In this document: positions 1 to 5,644 of the stretch, piece after piece
Layout: the number at the start of each line of letters is the position of its first letter
How positions within the stretch are numbered: position 1 is the first letter of the stretch
From: a virus
IMG/VR virus record: IMGVR_UViG_3300021952_000029
Location: 1 to 30,067 of that record
Length of the DNA: 30,067 nt
Strand: one strand, 5' to 3'
Program-made: the position numbers and the translations under genes
Notes under the pieces: model-generated
The model's database searches: none
What the model saw: only the letters and a program-made list of their open reading frames with translations
What the model was told of the DNA's origin: nothing

Positions 1-61
1 GGGATCTGTGGATCGTGTGAAAACGTATATGAACATGATTAAGAATGGGGAATTGGAATGA
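1..61 (+). CDS. 3' end of an unknown gene, cut by window start
   Basis: An open frame runs from base 2 to the TGA at 59-61 and encodes the last 19 residues of a protein (ending DRVKTYMNMIKNGELE). Its stop overlaps the next start as ATGA, the same junction used repeatedly downstream, which supports it as a real coding end in the same operon. Too little remains to name a family. Confidence 0.5.
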   Translation, partial: GSVDRVKTYMNMIKNGELE

Positions 62-483
62 CCTTTCAAGTAATGTTTACGGTGGAGGGCACACCCATCG
101 GTAAGGGTAGACCCAAGTTCGCCAGGCGTGGCAACTTTGTCAGCACATACACACCAACAAAAACCCGTGACTACGAAACCTTGATAGCAGAAGCAGCTCG
201 TAAAGCAATGGGATCTTCTGAACCGCTAAAAACGCCTGTAGCGGCCTACATCTACATCACAGTACCAATCCCTTCCTCATACTCTAAAAAGCGCTCTACG
301 GCCTGTTTAGACGGCTTAGAGAGGCCATGCAAGAAGCCTGATTGCGACAATATAGTTAAGGCTTACTTTGACGCTATGAACAAAATTGTTTATGAAGACG
401 ATTCTCAGATTGTCAGCATCCATGCAACCAAAAGGTATGGGACTGTGGGCATGGTTGAGGTGTTGGTAAAAGAAGACATCTAA
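58..483 (+). CDS. rusA: RusA-family Holliday junction resolvase
   Basis: A 141-residue protein, close to the usual length of RusA (about 120 residues). RusA enzymes are dimeric, metal-dependent endonucleases that cut four-way DNA junctions; phages use them to resolve recombination and replication intermediates before packaging. Seen here: an N-terminal GTPIGKGRPKFARRG segment, then KPDCDNIVKAYFDAMN at about 93-108 and YEDDSQIV at about 112-119. The aspartates D95 and D97 and the acidic pair D114/D115 fall where the RusA catalytic aspartates lie (D70, D72 and D91 in the E. coli protein). The ATG overlaps the upstream stop, which supports this start. The family call is firm; in vivo activity is inferred. 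Confidence 0.93.
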   Translation: MTFQVMFTVEGTPIGKGRPKFARRGNFVSTYTPTKTRDYETLIAEAARKAMGSSEPLKTPVAAYIYITVPIPSSYSKKRSTACLDGLERPCKKPDCDNIVKAYFDAMNKIVYEDDSQIVSIHATKRYGTVGMVEVLVKEDI

Positions 484-556
484 GGGTTTGTCCTAGTATC
501 AAGTGCATATCAAGTTGAAATACACTTGGTTTTCCAATCAACAAATGGAGTTTGAA

Positions 557-754
557 ATGCAATTGAACGGAAAAAAAGTATTTGATATTGAGATTGATGG
601 CTTGCATCGTTGGGATGCCCCTGACTACTGCGATGCTTATGTGGCATCTGCTTGCTGGGAAGACGGCACACCGTTGACCGAGGCTGAGTTGGAAGCTTTG
701 ACTTGTGACCACGATCAAATCCACGCACACATCTTTGAGATGCTGCCACTATGA
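557..754 (+). CDS. small acidic phage protein of unknown function
   Basis: A 65-residue acidic protein (MQLNGKKVFDIEIDGLHRW at the start). I place the start at 557 because GGAG at 547-550 sits six bases upstream. An in-frame ATG at 545 and a GTG at 503 are alternatives with weaker context. The sequence alternates short beta-like stretches with acidic ones (DAPDYCDAY, EDGTPLTEAELEAL) and has three cysteines but no motif I can name. Proteins of this look are common in phage accessory operons. Its stop overlaps the next start (751) as ATGA. Confidence 0.7.
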   Translation: MQLNGKKVFDIEIDGLHRWDAPDYCDAYVASACWEDGTPLTEAELEALTCDHDQIHAHIFEMLPL

Positions 755-933
755 AAAACTACCTAACCCTTTTCGTGTTTGGCCTGGTGGTCAACTTTGT
801 GGGCATCTTTGTTTTGTTTGCCCCGCCAGCCGATACCGTTTTTCGCCAGCACCCTGAATGCTCAATAGCAGGATTTAGCCCTGACTTGACACAAAAACAA
901 CGTGCTTTTTGCCGTGAATGGAACAAGAAATGA
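751..933 (+). CDS. small single-pass membrane protein
   Basis: A 60-residue protein with one strongly hydrophobic helix at about residues 4-25 (NYLTLFVFGLVVNFVGIFVLF), followed by a short polar tail with two cysteines and a basic end (CREWNKK). The N-terminus MK plus hydrophobic core could be a signal anchor; no clear signal-peptidase site is seen. It is coupled to its neighbours by ATGA overlaps on both sides (751-754 and 930-933). Function unknown. An inner-membrane accessory role is the most that can be inferred. Confidence 0.7.
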   Translation: MKNYLTLFVFGLVVNFVGIFVLFAPPADTVFRQHPECSIAGFSPDLTQKQRAFCREWNKK

Positions 934-995
934 CTGAACGCAAGTGGCCTGATAACTGGCCTTTTCCACCATACCCATTACGAGGTGAAGCATGA
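930..995 (+). CDS. 21-residue tryptophan/proline-rich coupled small ORF
   Basis: ATG at 930 to TGA at 993-995 encodes 21 residues, with the sequence MTERKWPDNWPFPPYPLRGE and a final alanine. It fills the gap between two genes exactly: its ATG overlaps the upstream stop and its stop overlaps the next ATG, both as ATGA. It may be a real micro-protein or simply a translational bridge that delivers ribosomes to the next gene. No family is recognised. Confidence 0.4.
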   Translation: MTERKWPDNWPFPPYPLRGEA

Positions 996-1318
996 GAAAA
1001 GAACTTGGAAAAATACAGCGCTTTGACATTGGTCTTGGCGGATATGACGGCGCTATGTTTGGTCTGTCCGTTACCCTTGGCGCATCCGTCTGGGGCGTTG
1101 ATGACTTTATTGGAACATGGTCACACAAGCCCGATGAACACTGCCAATGGACAGAGGCCGATCAAATTAAATTGTGGGGCGACATGTGCCGCCTTGTTGC
1201 CGATCTCATGGTCAAGGCCAAAGTGCAAACAGCAGTCGACATGGTTGGCATCCCCGTAGAGGTCACGTTTAGCGGTAACAAGCTGGAGTCTTGGCGCATT
1301 CTTGAGGAGGTCTTATGA
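992..1318 (+). CDS. conserved phage protein of unknown function
   Basis: A 108-residue protein with the pattern LGKIQRFDIGLGGYDGAMFG, then WGVDDFIGTWS, HCQWTEADQ and a C-terminal VTFSGNKLESWRILEEVL. I recognise this layout as a recurrent phage protein without a known function: a glycine-rich beta start, a central helix and a closing beta pair. It reads as one small soluble alpha/beta domain without membrane segments. It is preceded by the gaggtgaagc ribosome site and overlaps both neighbours through ATGA junctions, so it belongs to the same transcript. Confidence 0.8.
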   Translation: MRKELGKIQRFDIGLGGYDGAMFGLSVTLGASVWGVDDFIGTWSHKPDEHCQWTEADQIKLWGDMCRLVADLMVKAKVQTAVDMVGIPVEVTFSGNKLESWRILEEVL

Positions 1319-1800
1319 GCGGCTGGCGTAAACGAACCATTATGGAAATGGCGCAAGAAGCTGGATTATCAGATGAGCGTGGGTGGATCGACGCACACGA
1401 AGCAGGTAGCGAGCTTGAAGCCTTTGCCAAGCTGGTGCGTGAAGAAGCCTTGGCACAGCCAGCACCTGTGCAGGAGTTTGTTTGCAGCACTGGCCTTTGC
1501 CACTACAAATCCGCAGCACCCGCAGCACCCGTGCAGTATGAGCTTTCGCCAACAGATATTTACGACTTTGCTGGTTGGTTGACGACTCGCAGGGGCGTAA
1601 TGAAAGTTGGTAGTTCTTGTGAAGCTGGGCCGATGGCAGAGGCTGTCGGCGAATATCTCAAAACATTTCCAGATCGCTTTACCCCACCACAGCGCACATG
1701 GGTGGGTCTGACTCGCAAAGAAGTTTACGACCTATACGATTCAGACTATGCGGTTTTTCACCAGCGCATAGAAGCCAAACTCAAGGAGAAGAACACATGA
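1315..1800 (+). CDS. hypothetical protein, modular accessory type
   Basis: A 161-residue protein in three parts. The N-terminal segment (about 1-48) is helical and carries ELEAFAKLVREEALA, a stretch often seen in small accessory proteins of Burkholderiales phages. An alanine/proline-rich linker follows (about 50-75). The C-terminal part has SPTDIYDFAGWLTTRRGVMKVGSSC and ends LTRKEVYDLYD...RIEAKLKEKNT. Such proteins look assembled from recombined modules. No catalytic motif is visible. The start overlaps the upstream stop (ATGA, 1315-1318). Confidence 0.7.
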   Translation: MSGWRKRTIMEMAQEAGLSDERGWIDAHEAGSELEAFAKLVREEALAQPAPVQEFVCSTGLCHYKSAAPAAPVQYELSPTDIYDFAGWLTTRRGVMKVGSSCEAGPMAEAVGEYLKTFPDRFTPPQRTWVGLTRKEVYDLYDSDYAVFHQRIEAKLKEKNT

Positions 1801-1862
1801 CTGAAGATCAATATTGGGTACTGCTTGTAATTTTAGGCGTTTGGGTATGGTGCAATATATGA
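1797..1862 (+). CDS. 21-residue hydrophobic coupled small ORF
   Basis: ATG at 1797 to TGA at 1860-1862 encodes 21 residues, of which WVLLVILGVWVWCNI forms a hydrophobic stretch long enough to enter a membrane. Both ends use ATGA overlaps with the neighbours (1797-1800 and 1859-1862), the same arrangement as the 21-residue ORF at 930. It may be a tiny membrane peptide or a coupling bridge. Confidence 0.4.
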   Translation: MTEDQYWVLLVILGVWVWCNI

Positions 1863-2032
1863 ACACCGAAGACGACGAGTTCAACCGCATTGAGCGTGAG
1901 TCAATAGCCAGAAAGCTGGCTGTCAAATACGCAATAAGCAAAGCACAGGTGATTCATATTCCTGAAATCACAGAAGAAGAATGGAAAGCATTGAATGAGT
2001 ACGAAGAGAATTTACGGCAGAACAAAGATTAA
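1859..2032 (+). CDS. small charged helical protein, unknown function
   Basis: A 57-residue, highly charged protein (MNTEDDEFNRIERESIARKL, later HIPEITEEEWKALNEYEENL). I choose ATG 1859 over an upstream in-frame TTG because it forms the usual ATGA overlap and the upstream part is the hydrophobic small ORF in another frame. It is predicted to be mostly helical. Its end overlaps the next gene by 38 bases. No family is recognised. Confidence 0.6.
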   Translation: MNTEDDEFNRIERESIARKLAVKYAISKAQVIHIPEITEEEWKALNEYEENLRQNKD

Positions 2033-2336
2033 CGCATTGACCTATGCGATCTTGCTTAGAGAACTACTGGATGGCGACAAGAACTGCCACCAATTAGCAG
2101 AAGCCACAGGACTGAACGTCCAGACAGTATATGACCACACAAAGGCTATGTACAAGGTAGGCGTAATCCATGTTCATGAATGGGAAACAGACACAAAAGG
2201 CCGTTGTGCCGTCCGTATATACATCCTTGGACCAGGTAAGGATGCTAAGAAGTTCACCAAGACTAGACAGCAAGTCAGTGCTGATTACCGCACACGAAAA
2301 AAACAAATCTTACTTAACCAGATGATGGCAGCATGA
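1995..2336 (+). CDS. winged-helix-like DNA-binding protein
   Basis: A 113-residue basic protein. Residues about 15-60 read as a winged helix-turn-helix: ALTYAILLRELLDGDKNCHQ forms the first helices, LAEATGLNVQTVYDHTKAMY the turn and recognition helix, then IHVHEWETDTKGRCAVRIYI the wing. The tail (KKFTKTRQQ...RTRKKQILLNQ) is strongly basic. The likely role is DNA binding, either transcription control of this phage or replication support. It lies beside a second, shorter protein of the same kind, and its stop overlaps that gene's start (ATGA). The assignment is from pattern, not a search. Confidence 0.7.
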   Translation: MSTKRIYGRTKINALTYAILLRELLDGDKNCHQLAEATGLNVQTVYDHTKAMYKVGVIHVHEWETDTKGRCAVRIYILGPGKDAKKFTKTRQQVSADYRTRKKQILLNQMMAA

Positions 2337-2563
2337 GACCAAGCAGACACAACGAAATCCGACAAGTATTGCTGTCCAATGAGGATGGCATGACTATTAA
2401 GCAGTTATGCAAGGTGTTTGGGTGTGCCCAATCATCGATGCTGACTAGCTTAAAACACATGTGGGGTGTGTACATAGATCGCTGGCAATATGCCAATGGG
2501 AGCTATGCCGCTGTCTACATGTCAATAAACACACCAGAAAACGCACCACATCCGAAGAGGTAA
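2333..2563 (+). CDS. second small helix-turn-helix protein
   Basis: A 76-residue basic protein whose middle part reads as a helix-turn-helix: EIRQVLLSNEDGMTIKQ, LCKVFGCAQSSMLTSLKHM, then a short beta wing (GVYIDRWQYANGSYAAVYMS). It has the same fold plan as its neighbour at 1995 but little direct identity, so the pair could be an old duplication or could act together. It ends just before the ribosome site of the next gene. DNA binding is inferred; the target is unknown. Confidence 0.65.
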   Translation: MRPSRHNEIRQVLLSNEDGMTIKQLCKVFGCAQSSMLTSLKHMWGVYIDRWQYANGSYAAVYMSINTPENAPHPKR

Positions 2564-2565
2564 TT

Positions 2566-2844
2566 ATGGAACTGGATGATCCATTTGAATATCAGAAACC
2601 TAAGTGGCTTGTTCTTGAAGAGCGAGAAAAAAGAAGGGCAGCAAGGGCTAGACGGCTTGGCAGACCCATTGGCACATGGGGCGGCAACAGAAAGGGTGCT
2701 GGAGAGCGTTTTAAGAAGCCATACGACAGCAAGGTATACATCAAGCACACCCGCATACAGCACAGCCTATTGCTTGACCTGGGCAATGGTGACCTGAATG
2801 CTGGTGTACAGAAATTAATAGACACAAAACTGGATGAACTATGA
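2566..2844 (+). CDS. basic phage protein with C-terminal helical motif
   Basis: A 92-residue protein. The start at 2566 is chosen because GAAGAGGT lies just upstream; an in-frame GTG at 2461 would extend it through the preceding HTH gene and is unlikely. The first half is very basic (EEREKRRAARARRLGRPIG), the middle carries GGNRKGAGERFKKPYDSK, and the end (TRIQHSLLLDLGNGDLNAG) resembles the short helical segment found at the end of many small phage DNA-associated proteins. It probably binds nucleic acid; function unknown. ATGA overlap with the next gene. Confidence 0.7.
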   Translation: MELDDPFEYQKPKWLVLEEREKRRAARARRLGRPIGTWGGNRKGAGERFKKPYDSKVYIKHTRIQHSLLLDLGNGDLNAGVQKLIDTKLDEL

Positions 2845-3227
2845 CTAAAACAGAAATGCTAGATCACTATGCGTTGTACGCAATGCAAGCGCAAATTGAA
2901 AAAATGGGCATTACAAACCCGTTTGCTATGGCTCAGACTTCATATCGGTTAGCGGTAGAAATGTTGGAGCACCGTGACCGCATCTTGCGAGAGTGGCAAA
3001 AAGAACAAGAGATGCAACACAAATATCAAAACTCTGACATTCAAGAACTTGATTTGCCAATCAGGTATCACCGATGCTTGGTTTCTGAGCAGATTCTTAT
3101 GAAGCAAGACCTTTGTAATTGGACTGAGCGAGAGATGCGAAGGATTCCCAACTTGGGGGTTAAGGGATTGCAGTTTGTCAAAGAGGCAATGGCTGTGCAT
3201 GGACTGAAATTTAGAGGTCAAGAATGA
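2841..3227 (+). CDS. protein with RNA polymerase alpha-CTD-like domain
   Basis: A 128-residue protein. Residues 1-65 are helical and polar, without a known family. Residues 66-124 read like the C-terminal domain of bacterial RpoA: LDLPIRYHRCL, a helix to about 90, TEREMRRIPNLGVKGL and a last helix to HGLKF. Aligned by eye with the E. coli alpha-CTD, R75 matches R265, C79 matches C269, G106 matches G296 and K108 matches K298, all part of the DNA-contact surface; N268, S299 and E302 are replaced (R78, G109, F112). The alpha-CTD binds upstream promoter DNA and activators. A phage copy without the assembly domain could bind DNA or host regulators. The fold match is good, the role is inference. 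A generic helix-hairpin-helix protein is the alternative. Confidence 0.7.
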   Translation: MTKTEMLDHYALYAMQAQIEKMGITNPFAMAQTSYRLAVEMLEHRDRILREWQKEQEMQHKYQNSDIQELDLPIRYHRCLVSEQILMKQDLCNWTEREMRRIPNLGVKGLQFVKEAMAVHGLKFRGQE

Positions 3228-3385
3228 TTGAGCAAAAGAAAGATGCACCAGGCAACCCACCATATTGGGTATGTACCAACTGCAAATGGGCTTTTGCGGC
3301 CTTGCAAGAGGCCAATCGCCATCAATGTGGGGGCCATATCTCAGTTAGTGCTTTTACCAGCTACACAAGGAAAGAAAATGTCTGA
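3224..3385 (+). CDS. 53-residue zinc-finger-like protein
   Basis: ATG at 3224, overlapping the upstream stop as ATGA, opens a 53-residue frame ending at the TGA at 3383-3385. It contains C17-T-N-C20 followed by H33-Q-C35 and H38, a spacing that could hold one zinc ion in a small finger. WVCTNCKWAF is typical of the first knuckle of such fingers. It overlaps the start of the next gene by eight bases. A longer frame from 3228 (TTG start) runs through the same DNA, but it lacks these motifs before its internal ATG at 3378, so I take this as the true gene here. Likely nucleic-acid or protein binding. Confidence 0.6.
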   Translation: MIEQKKDAPGNPPYWVCTNCKWAFAALQEANRHQCGGHISVSAFTSYTRKENV

Positions 3386-3704
3386 AATAGATCCAAACAA
3401 GGCTATCAACTACATCACCGCCAACTCCCAAGCCTTTGCCAAAGCCAAGGCAGACAGGACCTTTGTGGAGAACAACTTGAGGGTGGTGAAGTCTGAATTG
3501 ATGAACGATGAGGAAGGTACGCTAGGCCACAAAGAAGCCTATGCCTATGCTCACCCCAGCTACAAGCAACAATTGGTAGCCCTGAGGGATGCAACAGAGA
3601 TAGAAGAGAACCTACTGTGGATGATGAAGGCAGCATTGGCTCGTATAGAGGTGTATAAAGTACAGGAATACTCTAAACGTGCGGAATTAAGGAATTTGGG
3701 ATGA
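3378..3704 (+). CDS. helical phage protein of unknown function
   Basis: A 108-residue, mainly helical, charged protein (MSEIDPNKAINYITANSQAF at the start, later ATEIEENLLWMMKAALARIE). I start it at ATG 3378, with AAGGAAAG directly upstream, rather than at the in-frame TTG 3228. The pattern of two long amphipathic helices around a YAHPSYK loop recurs in phage recombination and replication operons, in my memory without known function. Its stop overlaps the next start (ATGA, 3701-3704). Confidence 0.75.
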   Translation: MSEIDPNKAINYITANSQAFAKAKADRTFVENNLRVVKSELMNDEEGTLGHKEAYAYAHPSYKQQLVALRDATEIEENLLWMMKAALARIEVYKVQEYSKRAELRNLG

Positions 3705-4543
3705 ACCCGTTTGAAATAATTGAGCCAACTTGCATCAGTTTTTCTGGTGGCAGGACAAGTGCTTACATGCTTTACAGGGTTCTTCAGGCTCACCAGATGA
3801 GCCTCCCTGAGGATTGTGTGGTCTGTTTCGCTAATACAGGTAAAGAAGACGAAGCCACCCTCAAATTTGTGAATGATTGTTCTGTGAATTGGAATGTGCC
3901 TATTGTGTGGCTTGAGTACACAGAAGCCGAAGAATCAAAAGACCGTTTCAAGGTCGTGACTTATGAGACAGCCAGCCGCAATGGTGAGCCATTTGAAGCA
4001 GTGATTCGTAAAAAAAGCTACCTGCCTAATCCTGTTACACGGTTTTGCACCATTGAGATGAAGATCAGGACGATTGCAAACTATTTGCTGTCGATTGGAA
4101 TGTGTGAAAAGCGAAGCCACGGGGAATATATGTCCTGGGTAGGCATTAGGGCAGATGAGCCTAGACGAGCCGCCAAGATACCTAGAGACAGGACTCCCTT
4201 GGTTGCTGCTGGCGTAACTAAGGAGATGGTTGGAGAGTTTTGGCGTAACCAATCTTTTGATCTTGAATTGCCCAACATCAATGGGGTGACTTACCATGGG
4301 AACTGTGACCTTTGCTTTTTAAAAGGTGCATCACAAACCATGAGTTTGATCACTGAAAAGCCTGAAAGAGCAGTTTGGTGGGCAAAGATGGAGGCATTGG
4401 CATTGGCATTGGCAAGCAAGCCAGACGGGGCTCGTTTCCGCAAAGACCGCCCAAGTTATGCCTCAATGATGCAATTCACTAAGGACCAGACTGACATGTT
4501 TGATCCGAATGAAGAAACTATTGCTTGTTTCTGTGGGGATTGA
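3701..4543 (+). CDS. PAPS-reductase-family (adenine nucleotide alpha-hydrolase) protein
   Basis: A 280-residue protein of the PP-loop superfamily. CISFSGGRTSAYML at 11-24 holds the SGGxxS nucleotide-binding loop, which binds the phosphates of an ATP-type substrate. GIRADEPRR at 148-156 is the second family signature. Cysteines C116, C202/C205 (CDLCFLKGA) and C276/C278 (CFCGD) could bind metal or an iron-sulphur cluster. True PAPS reductases reduce activated sulphate; phage relatives are often grouped with them by sequence, but their reaction is not known to me, and DNA or nucleotide modification is an open possibility. No partner modification gene is recognisable beside it. It lies directly before the HNH-like gene (start at the base after its stop). 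Confidence 0.85.
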   Translation: MNPFEIIEPTCISFSGGRTSAYMLYRVLQAHQMSLPEDCVVCFANTGKEDEATLKFVNDCSVNWNVPIVWLEYTEAEESKDRFKVVTYETASRNGEPFEAVIRKKSYLPNPVTRFCTIEMKIRTIANYLLSIGMCEKRSHGEYMSWVGIRADEPRRAAKIPRDRTPLVAAGVTKEMVGEFWRNQSFDLELPNINGVTYHGNCDLCFLKGASQTMSLITEKPERAVWWAKMEALALALASKPDGARFRKDRPSYASMMQFTKDQTDMFDPNEETIACFCGD

Positions 4544-4816
4544 ATGAACAACAAATTAACCGCCCGTGAGAGTAAGCACCTGGCAATAATCAAGGAGCTA
4601 CCTTGTTCCGTTTGCGATGAGCCTGGACCATCTGATGCCCACCATGTCAAGCAACATAGGCAATACACCTGTGTGGCATTGTGTAAATCCTGCCACCAAG
4701 GACCATTACTTGGTTGGCATGGGCAGAAACGTATGTGGGCCATCAAGCACATGGATGAAATTGATGCCTTGAATATCACTATTCAGCGCCTTCTGGATAG
4801 CCTACAATCACGTTAA
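4544..4816 (+). CDS. HNH-type zinc nuclease, Ref-like
   Basis: A 90-residue protein with a treble-clef zinc site: C21-S-V-C24 and C47-K-S-C50, with D31-A-H33-H34 between them and H51, then GWHGQKRMW (about 57-65). The order CxxC, DAHH, CxxCH, HG matches the short phage HNH proteins related to the phage P1 Ref nuclease, which cuts DNA with help from RecA filaments. Next to RusA-type functions, a role in recombination or DNA processing is likely. The closing helix runs from about 66 to 88. It begins directly after the upstream stop, with GGGG nine bases before. Confidence 0.75.
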   Translation: MNNKLTARESKHLAIIKELPCSVCDEPGPSDAHHVKQHRQYTCVALCKSCHQGPLLGWHGQKRMWAIKHMDEIDALNITIQRLLDSLQSR

Positions 4817-4827
4817 AGGAGCCAATC

Positions 4828-5178
4828 ATGGGTGAATTCATTCTCACACTGCTACATGCAGCGACCAACACACACATTTTGCATTGGCAGACCAAAAGCT
4901 TTGCCAACCACATGGCATTGGGTGAGTTCTACGAAGCATTGCCAGACCTGATCGATGCCCTGGTAGAGGCCACACAAGGCGCTACAGGCCAGATTATCCA
5001 GTTCCCAGCAGACTACTACCCACCCGCAGAGAATGGCTTGCAAGAGCTAACAGAACTGCGTGAGTATTTCGTAGACAACCGCAACGTCATGCCGCCCGAC
5101 AGCGAGATCCAGAACCTGCTGGACAGCATTGGCGACCAGATCGATTCCACCCTTTACAAGCTACGCTTCCTCAGTTGA
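4828..5178 (+). CDS. Dps/ferritin-like helical protein
   Basis: A 116-residue all-helical protein with a strong ribosome site (AAAGGAG). The N-terminal half resembles a family of short phage proteins (DUF5856-like, from memory) and has features of Dps: H19-W20, then H28, D43 and E47. The spacing H28 to D43 to E47 (15 and 4) equals H63 to D78 to E82 of the E. coli Dps ferroxidase site. The place of D67 is G32, with E33 beside it, and the loop between HW and the second His is three residues shorter. At 116 residues against 167, it may be a reduced four-helix protein. Iron handling or DNA protection is inference; it may be a degenerate fold. Last gene before the terminator. Confidence 0.7.
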   Translation: MGEFILTLLHAATNTHILHWQTKSFANHMALGEFYEALPDLIDALVEATQGATGQIIQFPADYYPPAENGLQELTELREYFVDNRNVMPPDSEIQNLLDSIGDQIDSTLYKLRFLS

Positions 5179-5212
5179 TTCATGGTGTTCTCCGTGGCCC
5201 TGCAGGGTCTTG

Positions 5213-5236
5213 AGCCTCCCTCGGGAGGTTTTTTTT
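5213..5236 (+). terminator. intrinsic terminator of the rightward accessory operon
   Basis: AGCCTCC at 5213-5219 pairs with GGAGGTT at 5224-5230 around a CTCG loop, and the run of eight T at 5229-5236 follows. It lies 34 bases after the last gene of the operon, where a stop signal is expected. Confidence 0.85.
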
Positions 5237-5376
5237 CGGGTCAAAAGTTTAAAAAGGGTGGCTCAACAAAAACATGGGTGGGGTCTTTTTTTAGGAGGCA
5301 TCAAATTTCTTGACCCGGGGGGGTCCTTTTCTGGAGCAAAAAAACACCATTTTTACCCCCCCAGACGAGTACTACA

Positions 5377-5390
5377 TAGGGTTTACCCTA
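5377..5390. repeat. palindrome TAGGGT-TT-ACCCTA
   Basis: Two six-base arms with a two-base spacer. The core differs by one base from the AGGGTTAACCCT palindrome at 7134-7145 on the far side of the leftward gene cluster. It could be an operator for a dimeric protein. Confidence 0.5.
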
Positions 5391-5397
5391 GTTCACA

Positions 5398-5460
5398 TGT
5401 GTTTTACCCCAGTGGTTTTTTCGCAACATTGTGTTTCCATCCAGTGGTTTTTTTGCAACA
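5398..5460 (+). repeat. two imperfect 31-base tandem repeats
   Basis: Units 5398-5428 and 5430-5460 match at 26 of 31 bases. The last 20 bases, beginning CCAGTGGTTTTTT and ending GCAACA, differ at one position only. Period 32 bases, about three helical turns, so two copies would face the same side of the DNA. Confidence 0.7.
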
Positions 5461-5613
5461 ACGCATAAAACGGTTCACAGCGAACGAACGTCAAAACTTA
5501 AGCCAATCCCCAAGGAATCAGCAAAACCCTCTTAAAAGCCCGATAAATGGCCTTGATGCGCTAATACATGGGAATTCCCGCATGTACCCAGCGCACCAAA
5601 TCCCCTAAAGGGT

Positions 5614-5641
5614 AAAAAAAACCCGCTCTAAGGCGGGATTT
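5614..5641 (-). terminator. intrinsic terminator of the leftward cluster
   Basis: CCCGC at 5622-5626 pairs with GCGGG at 5633-5637 around TCTAAG. Read leftward, the hairpin is followed by eight T (the A run at 5614-5621 on this strand). It lies directly after the stop of the leftward gene at 5645. An ATTT on the other side may also slow rightward transcription. Confidence 0.8.
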
Positions 5642-5644
5642 GGT

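Larger units (their letters stand above)
5237..5613. other. noncoding region between convergent operons
   Basis: No convincing gene. It holds an 8-base long-range inverted repeat (CGGGTCAA 5237-5244 with TTGACCCG 5310-5317), several G and C runs, the palindrome TAGGGT-TT-ACCCTA at 5377-5390, a 31-base tandem repeat (5398-5460), the 9-mer CCCAGCGCA at 5587-5595 and CCCT-AA-AGGG at 5603-5612. The last elements recur on the other side of the leftward genes. Confidence 0.6.

Noticed and set aside
5398-5460. possible CRISPR array
   Set aside because: Only two imperfect units separated by a single base; no spacers and no cas genes.
5129-5608. 159-residue rightward frame over the intergenic region
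   Set aside because: It starts inside the Dps-like gene, runs through an intrinsic terminator and the tandem repeats, and has a composition unlike its neighbours.
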